Both the position numbers and the translations under genes were made by a program. Under the pieces are notes generated by a model that saw nothing but the letters and a program-made list of their open reading frames with translations, was not told where the DNA came from and searched no databases. Source: an uncultured Parafilimonas sp. (GTDB lineage Bacteria; Bacteroidota; Bacteroidia; Chitinophagales; Chitinophagaceae). Taken from it: a stretch of 56,415 nucleotides of DNA. The stretch spans positions 1 through 56,415 of the forward strand of contig CAIRZB010000023.1 of assembly GCA_903882935.1 (NCBI GenBank), in the 5' to 3' direction. This document shows positions 54,494 to 56,415 of this stretch, piece by piece (position 1 is the stretch's first letter; the number at the start of each line of letters is the position of its first letter).

Positions 54494-54955
54494 TTAATCA
54501 AGCTGTATAATGAAAACAGATTCTTTGCGATAGGGCTTGTCATCAGCCACTTCTGTATAAAATATCTCAAATGTTTTGGTGCCACGGCCTTTTTCAAAAT
54601 CTACGAGCGTTTTAAGTTTAAATGAAACTGGATATTTAAATCCATGCCTTTTAGTGCTGCCGATAACAATTTCATGCAAGCCGTCATAAAACGACAAATG
54701 AATATCACAAATAGGGCATCGGGTGTCTGAACCATACAAAATGGTGACCGAATCGTAACCCTTAATGCTATTAAGCCTTAGCGATATTGTTTTGTATGGT
54801 AAAGCCTCTTTAACCTCATTGAATAACGCGTTGTAGTCTCTTATTTTTACACCATTATAGTATACATGCCAATAATTGAGGGTGTCTAAAGCTTCGGCTG
54901 ATGCAAATTGCGAGGTGGCCATAAGCACTAAACCAATAAAGATTATCTTTTTCAT
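54494..54955 (-). CDS. Small secreted protein of unknown function
   Basis: 153 aa with a signal peptide (MKKIIFIGLVLMATSQFASA). The mature part is beta-rich (YWHVYYNGVKI, TISLRLNSIKGYDSVTILYG) with one CPIC pair at about 80, possibly redox-active or structural. I recognise no family. It lies 42 bp downstream of the SGNH hydrolase gene on the same strand, so the two are probably transcribed together. Confidence 0.7.
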   Translation of the reverse strand: MKKIIFIGLVLMATSQFASAEALDTLNYWHVYYNGVKIRDYNALFNEVKEALPYKTISLRLNSIKGYDSVTILYGSDTRCPICDIHLSFYDGLHEIVIGSTKRHGFKYPVSFKLKTLVDFEKGRGTKTFEIFYTEVADDKPYRKESVFIIQLD

Positions 54956-54997
54956 CTAAACAGGGTTTTATCCATGGGTTGATGGGATGTCATAGCG

Positions 54998-55825
54998 TCA
55001 ATACTTCTCCAGTATTTTCACCAACTTTTCTGCAATAATGGTATACCCTTTATCGCTGGGGTGCAGGCCATCGAAGGTTACATTGCTGGCCTCAACAGGG
55101 TAGGGGTATTCGTCGGCATTGGGGTTAAACGGTATATTAACCGATTTGGGATATTTGTAGTTGGTATACTCACCGGTTTGCGGGTTTTTAAGCCGTTTAA
55201 AATTAACCAGCTTTTTCAACCGCATGCTACGGGTATGGTATAAGTCAACCACCTCAAAATGCTCGTATTGGCAAATGGCTAATATCGCATTGGCAAACTC
55301 CTCTAACATTCGCCCGTTTTTAGCTTTGTAGCTGCCCCATGCGTTGTTGGTATAGCTGTTGATGTACACAAAGTCTAACCGCTGCATGGGTGTGATGAAG
55401 ATTATTTTAGCATCCCTATTAAGGCTGCGCAATTTGTTTACAATGATGCGGAACGAGCCATACACAGTGCTGTTACCGCTGTCGTTTTTATAATTCTCCA
55501 GTGTACCCACGGGCCTGCCCTGCCACCAGTCGTTCGTACCCAGGAATATGCTGTACACGTCGGCTTTTTGTATGCCCAATGTTTCTATGGCGTCGGCAAT
55601 TCCGCCGCTCGTCCAGCCGTTGTGGCCTTGGTTGGTAAAATGTATGTAAGGCAGCTGTTCTGCAACCATGGTCATATAACCTTTAGTAACCCTGTTGCCA
55701 GTTTCGTCGGGGTGGTCGTTCAGGTAAGTGATGGAGTCGCCGACGGCCACCCAGCTAATATCTTTTTTCTGCATAAATGAAGCGGAGATGATGAGTAAAG
55801 CGGAAAGCAGCAGGGCGTGTTTCAT
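54998..55825 (-). CDS. Exported SGNH/GDSL-family hydrolase
   Basis: 275 aa with a signal peptide (MKHALLLSALLIISASFMQ). SGNH blocks: GDSIT (S31), the Gly of NGWTSGG, GTND in FLGTNDWW, and the final pair D252/H255 in FDGLHPSDKG. It is an esterase or lipase-like hydrolase acting in the periplasm or outside, perhaps on acetylated sugars. The substrate is unknown. The gene may be in an operon with the small secreted protein that follows. Confidence 0.9.
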   Translation of the reverse strand: MKHALLLSALLIISASFMQKKDISWVAVGDSITYLNDHPDETGNRVTKGYMTMVAEQLPYIHFTNQGHNGWTSGGIADAIETLGIQKADVYSIFLGTNDWWQGRPVGTLENYKNDSGNSTVYGSFRIIVNKLRSLNRDAKIIFITPMQRLDFVYINSYTNNAWGSYKAKNGRMLEEFANAILAICQYEHFEVVDLYHTRSMRLKKLVNFKRLKNPQTGEYTNYKYPKSVNIPFNPNADEYPYPVEASNVTFDGLHPSDKGYTIIAEKLVKILEKY

Positions 55826-55841
55826 TTTGTTGGTTTGTTTT

Positions 55842-56282
55842 TTACCATGAAATTATTGGTTTTTCGAAACTGCTGTAAAGTATTTCAATCTTTTTAAAGT
55901 CTGCGGTTTTTTTGACCTCCATTGTTTTGATGTTGAAAGAAAATATGGCGGCATTATCAGTATCAGGCTCATGTAAAATCTCCACTTCAAAGTCGGAAAC
56001 CTGCCTGGCATCATAAGGCCAAGTGAATAAATGCTCCCAAATATAAAGCTCCTCGTTAAGATGGGTTATGTCGGCAGGCGTCCATAAATATGAATCATGA
56101 CCAAATAGCAATGCCCAGTTTTCGTTTTTATCAATCAACCCAAATGTGGGGTCGCCATAACTATCGCCAAGATAAAATTCTTTACCTGTGTGCTTATTTA
56201 TCAAATAGCCATACTCGTACTCGTTGCCTAATACATAGTTTTGGCTTTCGGCCAGTATTTTGAATCTATCATTTAAAATCAT
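55842..56282 (-). CDS. Protein of unknown function (146 aa)
   Basis: Starts at MILNDRFKIL (56282); the frame extends to a GTG at 56294. It is a soluble, acidic, aromatic-rich protein (YEYGYLINKHTGKEFYLGDSYGDP, YLWTPADITH). I recognise no family; size and composition recall small immunity-type proteins, but no toxin is nearby. Its upstream DNA ends within about 50 bp at the transposase gene, so an insertion may have removed its promoter. It ends 16 bp before the SGNH hydrolase start. Confidence 0.6.
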   Translation of the reverse strand: MILNDRFKILAESQNYVLGNEYEYGYLINKHTGKEFYLGDSYGDPTFGLIDKNENWALLFGHDSYLWTPADITHLNEELYIWEHLFTWPYDARQVSDFEVEILHEPDTDNAAIFSFNIKTMEVKKTADFKKIEILYSSFEKPIISW

Positions 56283-56322
56283 AGGAATTAGCACTTAGGT
56301 CGCACTTTAAAATTAGAAGATT

Positions 56323-56330
56323 TATATTTG
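56323..56330 (+). promoter_or_regulatory. -7 box of the transposase gene, leaderless
   Basis: TATATTTG ends 4 bp before the ATG at 56335. It fits the Bacteroidetes TAnnTTTG element, and the transcript would have almost no leader. Confidence 0.4.
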
Positions 56331-56334
56331 CGAC

Positions 56335-56415
56335 ATGGATATGTTGGATAAATTCAAAGGCGTGAATTCTATAAATTTTCATAAGCGGTTTACGGATGAC
56401 GATTCTTGCTTGGAA
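56335..56415 (+). CDS. IS1595-family transposase, N-terminal 27 residues (cut by window edge)
   Basis: MDMLDKFKGVNSINFHKRF followed by TDDDSCLE. The pattern of a short helix, INFHKRFxDDxSC and then LE matches the start of IS1595-type transposases of Bacteroidetes, which continue with a zinc ribbon. The element's left end must lie between 56283 and 56335; I could not fix it. These elements make 8-bp target duplications. Confidence 0.65.
   Translation, partial: MDMLDKFKGVNSINFHKRFTDDDSCLE

Overview
This window is chromosomal DNA from a member of the Bacteroidetes (Bacteroidota), most likely the Chitinophagaceae or a close relative. The evidence is a type IX secretion C-terminal sorting domain at the left edge, several promoter-like boxes of the form TAnnTTTG, weak ribosome binding sites, a family of short AraC regulators typical of the phylum, and a small acidic disordered protein that I recognise from this group. 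There are no rRNA or tRNA genes and no CRISPR array. The right edge cuts into an IS1595-type transposase.

Layout. 0-7.5 kb: tail of a secreted protein, a DUF5009-type membrane acyltransferase followed by a decayed copy of its own 3' end, a PD-(D/E)XK/DUF5655 nuclease-like protein, a DEAD-box helicase with a long leader, a PhyH-type dioxygenase and an MBL-rhodanese protein. 7.6-20.2 kb: a giant cyclic beta-1,2-glucan synthase (2925 aa) diverges from an AraC regulator, a tandem-PAS hybrid histidine kinase and a single-domain response regulator; an array of TTGTGTAA half-sites lies between them. 20.3-36.9 kb: core metabolic genes (pyrG, proC, hldD, purL) interleaved with four toxin-antitoxin modules, plus a secreted glycosidase-like protein, a dienelactone hydrolase, a phosphoesterase and an APH-type kinase. 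The fourth module (YoeB-like) is visibly broken. 37.1-45.5 kb: an NtrB/NtrC-like sensor-regulator pair diverges from an HlyD adaptor, an ABC ATPase, a small membrane protein and a MacB/FtsX-like permease. The shared spacer carries three copies of a GTGTA-N9-TACAC element, and the locus is bracketed by a perfect 14-bp inverted repeat. 45.7-56.4 kb: a Na+/H+ antiporter, DUF1684 protein, nitroreductase, GNAT enzyme, universal stress protein, exported Nif3-like protein, stand-alone LigD phosphoesterase domain, META-domain protein, SGNH hydrolase and hypotheticals, with a 173-bp miniature inverted-repeat element carrying an 8-bp target duplication.

How the genes work together. The clearest functional unit is the regulator/efflux locus at 37-45.5 kb, where the sigma-54-type activator probably binds the GTGTA-N9-TACAC sites to control itself and the transporter. 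A second is the glucan synthase with its divergent regulators. A third is the series purL, antitoxin, PIN toxin, hldD, antitoxin, Doc, proC, all on the minus strand with gaps of 0-5 nt or overlaps after the antitoxin start, so toxin-antitoxin autoregulation could affect core genes. I found no single unmistakably new system. The best leads are the toxin-antitoxin/housekeeping interleaving, the broken YoeB module, the operator sets and the miniature mobile element.
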